From Bacillus sp. MUM 116 (GTDB lineage Bacteria > Bacillota > Bacilli > Bacillales > Cytobacillaceae), in the NCBI RefSeq assembly GCF_001866655.1, contig NZ_MLYR01000090.1:1-47622 (forward strand): DNA of 47,622 nt, written 5' to 3'. A program made the translations under genes and the position numbers. Positions 16,875-24,638 of this stretch are shown here, one piece after another (the stretch's first letter is position 1; each line of letters begins with the position of its first letter). The notes beneath the pieces are model-generated. The model saw only the letters and a list, made by a program, of their open reading frames with translations, did not search any database and was not told the DNA's origin.

Positions 16875-18044
16875 TTATTTTGGTAGGCGGACTTTAATTA
16901 ACTCTGCAAAATATTCCGCTCCAATTTTTAATATCTTGTTATTATAATCATATCGTGAGTTATGAAGTGGAACATTTCCTACCCCATCAGAATCGTCGCC
17001 ATTTCCAATAAATACAAAGCAGCCAGGAACCTTCAGTAAAAACGCACCAAAGTCTTCAGAAGCCATCCACGGTTGACAATTTCCATCCACATTATTTTCA
17101 CCAACAATATTTTGGGCTGCTCTTAAAGCAATCTCAACACACTCTGCCCAGTTAACTGTTGGTGCGAATTCATGAGTGTATTCAAATTGACATTCCGCTC
17201 CATTTATTTTGCAAATTCCTTCACTAATAGTTCTCATCCGTTCTTCCAGCAGCTTTTGTACCTCTGGAGTATAACTTCTAGTATCCCCTTTAATCACTAC
17301 ATTCGTAGGTATCGCATTTCGAATCCCATCTGTTATAAATTCAGTACACGAAATGACTGCAGGAACACTTGGGTCCATATTACGGGAGATAATGGTCTGC
17401 AAAGCAAGAACAATTTCAGACGCAATAACGATCGGATCTTTCCCCATATGAGGACTTGAAGCATGTGAGCCTTGCCCCTTGATACGGATCACAAAATTAT
17501 CCTCACTTCCCATAATTCCACCTACACGAGTTGCAATTGAACCAGCAGGCATGCCTGGCATATTGTGCATTCCATAAATCTCATCTACTGGAAAACGTTC
17601 AAAAAGTCCGTCTTGCATCATAGCAAAAGCACCTTTACCAGTTTCTTCTGCGGGTTGAAAAATAAATCTAACTGTCCCGTTAAAATTTTTTCGCTCTGTT
17701 AATAACTTTGCTGCCCCCAAAACTGTAGCCATATGTCCATCATGACCACAAGCATGCATTTTCCCCGGATTCTGGGAGGTGTATGGATGCTGTCCCACTT
17801 CAGTTAGGTTAATAGCATCTATATCTGATCTAATGCCTATAATCCCTTTTCCATCACCCACTGTTAGATTAGCGACGATTCCAGTACCACCAATATTTCT
17901 ATGAACCTCTAATCCCATTTCCGATAATATTTTTCCAAGATATTCAGAAGTATTTTTTTCTTCAAATGCACTTTCCGGATGCGCATGAAGATAGTGCCTC
18001 CACTCAGTAAGCTGTTTTTCAAAATTTCCATTAATCATATTCAT
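16875..18044 (-). CDS. M20-family amidohydrolase
   Basis: A 389-aa zinc peptidase-like hydrolase of the hippurate/N-acyl-amino acid amidohydrolase branch. Metal-binding segments are MHACGHDGHMATVLGAA, the catalytic/metal PAEETGKGA, EIYGMHNMPGMPAG and the C-terminal MASEDFGAF. These enzymes remove an acyl group from N-acyl amino acids. In this operon, 26 nt after the diaminopropionate ammonia-lyase gene, it could deacylate an N-acylated diaminopropionate. ATG follows GAGGGTGA at short spacing; ATG at 18038 is an alternative start. The acyl group is unknown. Confidence 0.88.
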   Translation of the reverse strand: MNMINGNFEKQLTEWRHYLHAHPESAFEEKNTSEYLGKILSEMGLEVHRNIGGTGIVANLTVGDGKGIIGIRSDIDAINLTEVGQHPYTSQNPGKMHACGHDGHMATVLGAAKLLTERKNFNGTVRFIFQPAEETGKGAFAMMQDGLFERFPVDEIYGMHNMPGMPAGSIATRVGGIMGSEDNFVIRIKGQGSHASSPHMGKDPIVIASEIVLALQTIISRNMDPSVPAVISCTEFITDGIRNAIPTNVVIKGDTRSYTPEVQKLLEERMRTISEGICKINGAECQFEYTHEFAPTVNWAECVEIALRAAQNIVGENNVDGNCQPWMASEDFGAFLLKVPGCFVFIGNGDDSDGVGNVPLHNSRYDYNNKILKIGAEYFAELIKVRLPK

Positions 18045-18070
18045 TTCACCCTCTCATAAAATATTTTAAT

Positions 18071-19306
18071 TTAAATGAAATATACAGATGGATATGCCCC
18101 ATCCCATAATACTTTTCTATAATTATCCGGATCAGTGTCACCTTCTGTGCTGATAATAAGAATCTTCGAATCTTGATTCAGTTTCAACGATTCTTTCATA
18201 TCATTGAGCATTATATTTTCAGCCAATAGACTAACTAATCCCATACCAACTGCACCGGATTCACCTGAAATTATATGAGGGTCATAGCCTAATGGGTTTG
18301 CAAGAATTCGCATACCCCGCGCGGCCACATAATCTGGACAAGCACCAAAGATTTCAGCATAATCTTTTAAAACACCCCAAGACGTTGTACTTGGTTCCCC
18401 ACATGCTAAACCTGCCATAATCGTATTTAAATCACCCGTTACAGAATGAGGCTCTCCATCATCTATATTCATAGATTTGTATAGACAGGCAGCTTTATCC
18501 GATTCGACAATACCTGTAATAGGACGTTCTTCTCCATATTTCTCTACTAGATATCCGAGCATACTGGCAGCAAAAGACCCAACTCCAGCTTGTAAAAACA
18601 CATGCGTAGGTCGCTCAACACCAGCTTCGGCAATCTGCTCCATTGCTTCATCCATAATCGTTCCATATCCCTGCATAATCCAAGTTGGAATCTTTTCATA
18701 TCCATCCCAGGCCGTATCCTGTACCAAGACCCAGCCATTTTCTTCAGCTTTCTGGCTTGCCAGCCTAACTGTATCATCATAGTTAAGATCTGTTATAGAA
18801 GCTTCTGCTCCTTCTTTTCTAATATTATTTAATCTTATTTCTGAAGACCCTTTTGGCATATATACAACTGATTTTTGTCCTAGCTGATTTGAAGCCCAGG
18901 CAATTCCTCTTCCATGATTTCCATCAGTTGCTGTTACAAAAGTAATACTCCCTAGTTTCTCTTTTACTTCATTACTTCTTAGTTTTTCAAAAGAAAGCTC
19001 TGAAATATCGACGTTTAATTTTTCTGCTAGATATTTACCAACAGCATATGAACCACCTAATACTTTAAAAGCATTAAGTCCAAATCTATAAGATTCATCT
19101 TTTACCCATATATTGCTAACTACAAATTGTTTAGACAACTCATCTAAGCTGTGAAGTGGAGTTACTTTATACTCTGGAAAGCTTTTATGAAAATTTCTTA
19201 CCTTTTCAACTACTTCACTATTAATAAATTCTACAGATGCTTTCTCAGTATCTGTTTTTCTTGCGGTTTCATTTGCAATATATTTAATTTCTGTTAAATT
19301 TCCCAT
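18071..19306 (-). CDS. dpaL: Diaminopropionate ammonia-lyase
   Basis: A PLP enzyme converting 2,3-diaminopropionate to pyruvate and two ammonia, with 2-aminoacrylate as intermediate. The 411-aa length fits the family (E. coli YgeX about 400 aa). The PLP lysine is Lys81 in FGLNAFKVLGGSYAVG. The catalytic Asp128 is in TATDGNHGRGIAWA. The phosphate-binding glycines are in LQAGVGSFAASMLGYL. It lies between ridA and the M20 gene with short gaps, all on one strand. RidA hydrolyses exactly the type of enamine that this enzyme releases. Confidence 0.93.
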   Translation of the reverse strand: MGNLTEIKYIANETARKTDTEKASVEFINSEVVEKVRNFHKSFPEYKVTPLHSLDELSKQFVVSNIWVKDESYRFGLNAFKVLGGSYAVGKYLAEKLNVDISELSFEKLRSNEVKEKLGSITFVTATDGNHGRGIAWASNQLGQKSVVYMPKGSSEIRLNNIRKEGAEASITDLNYDDTVRLASQKAEENGWVLVQDTAWDGYEKIPTWIMQGYGTIMDEAMEQIAEAGVERPTHVFLQAGVGSFAASMLGYLVEKYGEERPITGIVESDKAACLYKSMNIDDGEPHSVTGDLNTIMAGLACGEPSTTSWGVLKDYAEIFGACPDYVAARGMRILANPLGYDPHIISGESGAVGMGLVSLLAENIMLNDMKESLKLNQDSKILIISTEGDTDPDNYRKVLWDGAYPSVYFI

Positions 19307-19329
19307 TTTTATCTCCTTTATAAAATGTA

Positions 19330-19710
19330 TTATTCTAAAATTGCGATGACCTCTATTTCTACACCTGCATCTTTAGGTAACCTAGATACCTCGACACAAC
19401 ATCTGGCAGGATAATTTTCTGTAAAAAATTCTCCATATATTTCATTAACATCGGAAAAGTTTGATAAGTCTTTTAAAAATACTGTTACTTTTACAACGTC
19501 TACTAAAGTAGCTCCAGCTGCCTCTAATATTTCTTTTACATTATTCAAAGATTGTTTTGTTTGTTCTTTTATATCCTCTGGAATTTCGCCAGTTTGAGGA
19601 TTTACAGGAAGTTGACCTGAGACATAAATAGATTTATCCTTTTTAATTGCTTGCGAATATGGTCCAATAGCTCCAGGTGCATTTTTTGTTGAAATTACTT
19701 CTTTAACCAT
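19330..19710 (-). CDS. ridA: RidA-family enamine/imine deaminase
   Basis: A 126-aa trimeric deaminase that hydrolyses 2-aminoacrylate and related enamines to keto acids plus ammonia. NAPGAIGPYSQAI at the start, IYVSGQLPVNPQTGEIP, and the catalytic Arg in YPARCCVEVSRLPKD are visible. Its ATG shares one base with the stop of the carbamoylase-like gene (TAATG). The position next to dpaL suggests a dedicated role in clearing 2-aminoacrylate. It is one of two RidA genes in the window and clearly divergent from the other. Confidence 0.93.
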   Translation of the reverse strand: MVKEVISTKNAPGAIGPYSQAIKKDKSIYVSGQLPVNPQTGEIPEDIKEQTKQSLNNVKEILEAAGATLVDVVKVTVFLKDLSNFSDVNEIYGEFFTENYPARCCVEVSRLPKDAGVEIEVIAILE

Positions 19711-20975
19711 TAATAAGATCCTCCTTGATTTCCTGCAAGTTTGCTAACTACGTCAAGTAATACATTGGTTCCAGCTGTCAGGTCTGTATCTTTTGTATAC
19801 TCCTTAGGATTATGACTAATACCATCGATACTTGGAACGAAAATCATAGCTGTTGGGCAAACACGAGCCAACATTTGAGCATCATGTCCCGCACCAGATG
19901 TCATTCGTCTTGATTGAAGTCCGCGCCCGCTAGAAGCTTGCTCTACCAATTTAACGATTGTTTCAGCAAAGGTAACTGGTTGACAACTTACAAGTTGTTC
20001 AGATGTAATGGATACTTCTTCGGATGCCGCCAGTTCTTTTAGGTAGTTTGCAAGTGCTTGCTCCTCCTCTTTTAATCTCTGCTCGTTTGGATCGCGCAAA
20101 TCAACCGTGAATGTTGCCAAAGATGGAATGACATTAACAGCGTTTGGCTTATAACTAATCGTTCCTACTGTTGCAACAGTTTGCCCGTTAGAAGCATTCG
20201 CACGATCGCGTAAATATGTTATCACCCGTGCCGCCACAAGTCCTGCATCACGTCGCATACCTGTTGGTGTAGTACCAGCGTGATTTGCAACACCTTCAAT
20301 CGTAATGCGCTGCCAAGAAATGCCTTGAAGATTCTCAACAGCACCAATTGGAATACCCTTTTTATCAAGAATTGGACCTTGTTCGATATGAAGCTCAATG
20401 TAAGCGTGTGGCTTTAAAAAGCCAGATTCCTTCGTACCAGCATATCCAATACGTTTTAGTTCCTCGCCCAATATTGTGCCATCCGTACCTACCTGTGCAA
20501 GCGCATCATCAGCTGAGAGCCCGCCAGCATACACAAGGGATCCCATCATGTCGGGCTGATAGCGCACTCCCTCCTCATTGGTAAATGCTGCGACTGCAAT
20601 TGGACGAGTTGGAATAAAACCTGTCTCCTGCAAAGTGTTTATGACTTCAAGCCCAGAAAGAACACCATAGCATCCGTCGTACATACCCGCGTTAATGACT
20701 GTGTCGATGTGAGAACCTAACAAAATTGGTGCTTCATTTCTATTTTCATTACTATACCAAATACCAAAGATATTACCGATTCTGTCGATTTCAACTTCCA
20801 ATCCAGCTTCTTTCATCCAAGTGACTAATTGGTCACGTCCAGCTTTATCTGCATCTGAAGCAGCCAATCTCGTTCTTTTATTGTCATTGTCCAGACCAAT
20901 TCTCCCAAGTTCTTTTAAACGTTTTAGCAGGCGTTCAGAGTTGATTGATCGTTCTAAATTAGTAAATGCCATGTT
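19710..20975 (-). CDS. N-carbamoyl-L-amino acid hydrolase / allantoate amidohydrolase-like M20 enzyme
   Basis: A 421-aa bi-zinc amidohydrolase of the hydantoinase/carbamoylase branch. Metal and catalytic segments are LLGSHIDTVINAGMYDG, FTNEEGVRYQPDMMGS and HIEQGPILDKKGIPIGAVE. MTSGAGHDAQMLA and SIDGISHNPKEYT are strong family markers. The start is ATG at 20975, after AAAGGGG; an upstream GTG/ATG lies on the wrong side of that site. It is first in the five-gene operon. It would release ammonia and CO2 from an N-carbamoyl (ureido) group, for example of a ureido-alanine, yielding diaminopropionate for the next enzymes. That substrate is inference. Confidence 0.87.
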   Translation of the reverse strand, partial: NMAFTNLERSINSERLLKRLKELGRIGLDNDNKRTRLAASDADKAGRDQLVTWMKEAGLEVEIDRIGNIFGIWYSNENRNEAPILLGSHIDTVINAGMYDGCYGVLSGLEVINTLQETGFIPTRPIAVAAFTNEEGVRYQPDMMGSLVYAGGLSADDALAQVGTDGTILGEELKRIGYAGTKESGFLKPHAYIELHIEQGPILDKKGIPIGAVENLQGISWQRITIEGVANHAGTTPTGMRRDAGLVAARVITYLRDRANASNGQTVATVGTISYKPNAVNVIPSLATFTVDLRDPNEQRLKEEEQALANYLKELAASEEVSITSEQLVSCQPVTFAETIVKLVEQASSGRGLQSRRMTSGAGHDAQMLARVCPTAMIFVPSIDGISHNPKEYTKDTDLTAGTNVLLDVVSKLAGNQGGSY

Positions 20976-21018
20976 CATTTCCCCTTTCAAAAAGTAAAGT
21001 AGATCGGAAACAACTAGG

Positions 21019-21034
21019 TTAACAAATTTGTTAA
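21019..21034. promoter_or_regulatory. Perfect 16-bp palindrome in the divergent promoter region
   Basis: TTAACAAATTTGTTAA is fully self-complementary. It lies 44 nt upstream of the carbamoylase-like gene, in the only regulatory space between that operon and araC, so it is an operator candidate. Confidence 0.5.
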
Positions 21035-21044
21035 AACATAAAGT

Positions 21045-21058
21045 AAATCAGCTGATTT
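21045..21058. promoter_or_regulatory. Perfect 14-bp palindrome in the divergent promoter region
   Basis: AAATCAGCTGATTT is fully self-complementary and 10 bp from the 21019-21034 palindrome (centre distance 25 bp). AraC proteins usually bind direct repeats, so another regulator may use these sites. Confidence 0.45.
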
Positions 21059-21168
21059 TTGGTGAATCACATTTTTTAAAATGTAATTATAATGTTATAA
21101 TAATTTAAGAATAGTTTGAAAAATACTATTATTGAATAAAAAAATATAACTATATTGAGGTGTTAGCT

Positions 21169-22059
21169 ATGCAAATGAAAAACTTTATGATTGATGAAAG
21201 TTTAAAAGAGCTAACCAAACATCATACAGTCGTTATGCCAATTGCATGTTATCAAACCACCATTAATCAAAATATACATGGCTATATTCCACTTCATTGG
21301 CATGACGAAATTCAGTTTGTGTTAATCGTAAAAGGGGAAGCAATTTTTCAAGTAAATGAAGAGTGGATCGTGGTTCGAGAAGGTGATGGACTATTTATTA
21401 ATAGTGGACGCCTGCACATGGCACAGGAAAAAGATCGCTCGGGTTGCGTCTATATTTGCTTAAACCTTTCTCCTCATTTTGTTTTATCGCAAGAACTCTA
21501 TACTACCTATGTAAAACCTTATATTCAAGCGACTAATTTACCTTACTTATATGTGGATGCAAATGAGATTTGGGGGAAAAACATTTTAGAGGCCATTTTA
21601 GAAATCTATCAATGTATTGAGCAAAAGTCTCAATACTATGAAATCGATATAACCATGCAACTAACATTCATTTGGAAAAACTTAATCGATAATGGTTTTA
21701 AATTAGAATATGTTGAGACAGAAATAGTAAAGAGTCAAAGAATGAAGCAAATGTTAAGTTGGATACATCAATATTATGGAGAAAAAATGATGTTGGAGGA
21801 TATTGCAAGGGCAGGTCAGCTGAGCCGTTCTGAATGCTGCCGATATTTCAAGCGGTTTTTAAAATGTACACCATTAGATTATGTGATAGAGTATCGTATT
21901 CAAAAGAGCCTATATCTACTGCAGCAAGGTGATTCTACTATTACGGAAGTTGCTTATCAAGTTGGTTTTAATAGTACAAGTTATTTTATTAATAAATTCA
22001 GATATTCCATGAACATGACTCCTTTAGCATACAAAAAATATAAACTAAATAATCGATAA
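21169..22059 (+). CDS. AraC-family transcriptional regulator
   Basis: A 296-aa regulator with an N-terminal cupin-like ligand domain (HWHDEIQFVLIVKGEAIFQV; about 45-110) and a C-terminal double helix-turn-helix (LEDIARAGQLSRSECCRYFK and ITEVAYQVGFNSTSYFINKF). I choose ATG at 21169, 6 nt after GAGGTG; the GTG at 21160 is part of that ribosome binding site. It is divergent from the diaminopropionate operon, so it is the likely activator of those genes in response to their substrate. Confidence 0.92.
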   Translation: MQMKNFMIDESLKELTKHHTVVMPIACYQTTINQNIHGYIPLHWHDEIQFVLIVKGEAIFQVNEEWIVVREGDGLFINSGRLHMAQEKDRSGCVYICLNLSPHFVLSQELYTTYVKPYIQATNLPYLYVDANEIWGKNILEAILEIYQCIEQKSQYYEIDITMQLTFIWKNLIDNGFKLEYVETEIVKSQRMKQMLSWIHQYYGEKMMLEDIARAGQLSRSECCRYFKRFLKCTPLDYVIEYRIQKSLYLLQQGDSTITEVAYQVGFNSTSYFINKFRYSMNMTPLAYKKYKLNNR

Positions 22060-22131
22060 TATGATATGTTAGAAAAGAATAGCCCTTTTTCTTCAACCAT
22101 AACAATAATTTTAAAATAAAAAGTTATAAAA

Positions 22132-22167
22132 TGGAGCCTCGGAATATCCGAAGCCCCATTTTTTTGC
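22132..22167 (+). terminator. Terminator after araC
   Basis: TGGAGCCTCGG pairs with CCGAAGCCCCA, with one mismatch and one wobble, over a 5-nt loop, followed by seven T. Confidence 0.75.
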
Positions 22168-22265
22168 TATTTTGAAGTTCGGCATTGGTTATTGCCTGAC
22201 AGTTGTTCTGTTGATTAAGTTCGTTTCCTATTTTACAACCAGAACTTTGAACAACTTAGCTAACA

Positions 22266-22646
22266 TTATGATCTTTTTGCAATCATTTCAATTTCAACCT
22301 CTGCATCCAGCGGCAATGCCGCAACTGCCACCGTCGTTCTTGCAGGAAACGGTTGGCTGAACTGTGTTTCATATACTTCGTTCATGGCCTTAAAATTTTT
22401 CATATCCGTTAAATAAACATTTACTTTCATCACATCTTCTGGCGTTAAGCCTGCTGCCTCTAGAACCTTGAATAAATTCATAAAGCATTGTCTTGTTTGC
22501 TCCCCAATACCACCTTTGATCAATTCACCTGTTGCAGAATCAATTGGCGTTTGACCCGAAAGATAGATCAATTCTCCTGACTCAACCGCATGTGAATAAG
22601 GACCGATTGCTGCCGCACCCGATGCATTGTATGCTTTTCTAACCAT
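22266..22646 (-). CDS. Second RidA-family deaminase
   Basis: A 126-aa RidA protein with the N-terminal GAAAIGPYSHAVESGE, LIYLSGQTPIDSATGELI and the catalytic Arg in FPARTTVAVAALPLDAEVEIE. It starts 17 nt after the EamA transporter gene, and the ATG follows CGGAGG, so they are co-transcribed. Clear sequence differences from the first RidA suggest a different physiological enamine or general housekeeping detoxification. Confidence 0.9.
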   Translation of the reverse strand: MVRKAYNASGAAAIGPYSHAVESGELIYLSGQTPIDSATGELIKGGIGEQTRQCFMNLFKVLEAAGLTPEDVMKVNVYLTDMKNFKAMNEVYETQFSQPFPARTTVAVAALPLDAEVEIEMIAKRS

Positions 22647-22663
22647 CTAAAAACCTCCGTTCT

Positions 22664-23557
22664 TTAAGCTTTACTATTATGAATTTTTTGAATACGAATT
22701 TCGATTCTTTCACTTAGGAAAGTTGAACCAAGAATCAGGACTCCGCCAATAATTTGCATGAGACCCATGCCTTCTCCTAAGAAAATCGCTGCAAATATTA
22801 CTGCTGAAATTGGATCAATATAGCTTAAGACGGCTATCCTTTGCCCCTTTAGTTCTTTGATGGATGTAAAGTAAAGAAAATAAGCAATACCCGTATGAAT
22901 GATGCCAATGATTAAAATAAAAATAATCGATTGAGAAGTAAGTCCTGAAAAATTCAGATTTTCCCTCATCATGACATATGGAAATAGAATGATAGATGCC
23001 ACCAGTAACTGAACAAGCGTTGTTTCAAATCCGGATAAATTTTTTATAAATTTATTGATTAAAACCACACTGGCATAAAATGCCGCGGCTGACAGGCCAT
23101 ATAAGATTCCGGTCAAATGGTGATAATTCCCTCCGCCGCTTTCACCGCCAATATTCACGACTAAGAATAATCCAATCATCGCGGCTATGATACAGCCGAC
23201 TTTTGCAGGTGTTAGTTTTTCTTTTAAGATTAAAGGAGATAATGCCATTACAAAAACCGGTGCAAAGTAATAGCTTAATGTCGCATTTGATACGGTCGTA
23301 TAACGATAGGATTGAAACAAAAGTATCCAATTAAAGCCGACTGCCGCTCCGGAAAGAGTTAAAAGGACAAGGTTTTTTTTCAAAGCTTGAATGGAGAGCC
23401 TTTGTTTTGCAATCATAAAGAAGAAAATTAAAAATACGCTCCCAATGATTCCTCTTAAAAGTGCAATCTCACTTGAGGATAGATGGATGTTTTTTACAAA
23501 AACGCCAAGACTCCCCCAGATTAACATGGCAGAAATATTTTTTATTTGACCTTTCAC
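22664..23557 (-). CDS. EamA/DMT-superfamily transporter
   Basis: A 297-aa membrane protein with ten helices arranged as two EamA repeats. It begins NISAMLIWGSLGVFVKNI; the second repeat includes HLTGILYGLSAAAFYASVV, and TSIKELKGQRIAVLSYIDP with the following helices closes it. Such proteins often export amino acids or metabolites. GTG follows GGAAGGGG. It is the first gene of a two-gene unit with RidA. Substrate unknown. Confidence 0.88.
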   Translation of the reverse strand: MKGQIKNISAMLIWGSLGVFVKNIHLSSSEIALLRGIIGSVFLIFFFMIAKQRLSIQALKKNLVLLTLSGAAVGFNWILLFQSYRYTTVSNATLSYYFAPVFVMALSPLILKEKLTPAKVGCIIAAMIGLFLVVNIGGESGGGNYHHLTGILYGLSAAAFYASVVLINKFIKNLSGFETTLVQLLVASIILFPYVMMRENLNFSGLTSQSIIFILIIGIIHTGIAYFLYFTSIKELKGQRIAVLSYIDPISAVIFAAIFLGEGMGLMQIIGGVLILGSTFLSERIEIRIQKIHNSKA

Positions 23558-23630
23558 AGCAAACCCCTTCCTGTCGTAACAATTGATGTATTAATTTAAG
23601 AATATTCTTATATTTGGAAGGTTTCAAGAA

Positions 23631-24242
23631 TTAATTTTTTCTAAGCCGATAGATGAGAAACCGCTCATTCGAATTATGTTTGAAAAGATTGTGAAGAATA
23701 ATTTCCTCTAAAAGTTCAAACGGCGTGTGGTTTTCAAGATAGTAAATATAGTTCTCCGAAGGGTAATAAAGAACCAAATCAATTTCACGCGGTGATTTTT
23801 CCGCTGAAACTAAGATATTGTTTACGATTTTCATAAAAATTTGAATTGTAAAGGGATTAAAAAAATAAAAGTGATTATCTAATGGGTCAATTGAATACTC
23901 TTCTGCCAAACAGCAATAGAATTGAATTTTGTCTGTTCTAAGTTTTGCTTTTTGCAAGTAACGCTCCTGATTGGCAACTGCCTCTTGATATAGTTCCTCA
24001 TTCATTTCTACTCCGATTACTGTTGGATGAAATAGGTAATGGGTATAAAAAAGAAGCCGTCCTTTCCCACAGCCAAAGTCTACAACCTGATCGCTGCTTT
24101 TCAATTTATATTGATCATATAAATTTTCCAGTGCATGATAGGGTGTTGGCTCGTAGCGATGGTAATGAAAGGACTTTGTTGGTGCCATTTGGTCCCCGCC
24201 AGTTTTAATATTCAGTTGTTTGTCATATAGATGTTCTTTCAT
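23631..24242 (-). CDS. Class I SAM-dependent methyltransferase
   Basis: A 203-aa protein. Motif I is DQVVDFGCGKGRLLFYTHYL (about 57-76), followed by the acidic strand end VIGVEMNEELY and the motif IV-like segment NHFYFFNPFTIQIFM. Both indicate a Rossmann-fold SAM methyltransferase. The target is unknown; the FFNPF signature resembles small Bacillus methyltransferases of unknown function. ATG follows TTAGGAG. It lies 22 nt after the UPF0060 gene and is probably co-transcribed. Confidence 0.85.
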   Translation of the reverse strand: MKEHLYDKQLNIKTGGDQMAPTKSFHYHRYEPTPYHALENLYDQYKLKSSDQVVDFGCGKGRLLFYTHYLFHPTVIGVEMNEELYQEAVANQERYLQKAKLRTDKIQFYCCLAEEYSIDPLDNHFYFFNPFTIQIFMKIVNNILVSAEKSPREIDLVLYYPSENYIYYLENHTPFELLEEIILHNLFKHNSNERFLIYRLRKN

Positions 24243-24264
24243 GGTTTACTCCTAAAAAGGTGAT

Positions 24265-24588
24265 TTAGTGTCTCGGCCCCCAAAGCATTACAGAGACCCC
24301 GATTAAACAAATGACCGCTCCAATCCAATCGTATGTATCAGGTGCTTTCTTATCCACACCCCATCCCCATAAAACGGAAAGAATAATAAATACACCTCCA
24401 TAAGCAGCATACACTCTCCCGAATGTAGGAAACTTCTGGAGAGTTGGGATGATTCCATAAAGAATTAACACGATGCCGCCAATGATCCCATACCAAAATG
24501 GCTTGCCATCACGCAGCCAAAGCCAAATTAGATATCCCCCGCCAATTTCCGCTAACCCTGCTAAAATGAATAACATTATCGTATAAAT
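24265..24588 (-). CDS. UPF0060 (YnfA-like) membrane protein, probable ATT start
   Basis: A small four-helix membrane protein. LFILAGLAEIGGGYLIWLWL and the C-terminal DWIGAVICLIGVSVMLWGPR are family signatures. The first ATG (24576) lies 19 nt from the only ribosome binding site, TAGGGGGG. ATT at 24588, 7 nt from that site, gives MYTIMLFILAGLAEIGGG and 107 aa, the normal family length of about 108. I therefore choose ATT. UPF0060 proteins have been suggested as small drug/metabolite exporters, but the function is unproven. It is divergent from the GIY-YIG gene. Confidence 0.82.
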   Translation of the reverse strand: MYTIMLFILAGLAEIGGGYLIWLWLRDGKPFWYGIIGGIVLILYGIIPTLQKFPTFGRVYAAYGGVFIILSVLWGWGVDKKAPDTYDWIGAVICLIGVSVMLWGPRH

Positions 24589-24638
24589 ATTCGTTCCCCC
24601 CTAAAAATCTTGTGCTAAAATGATAGAGAATATTTTCT

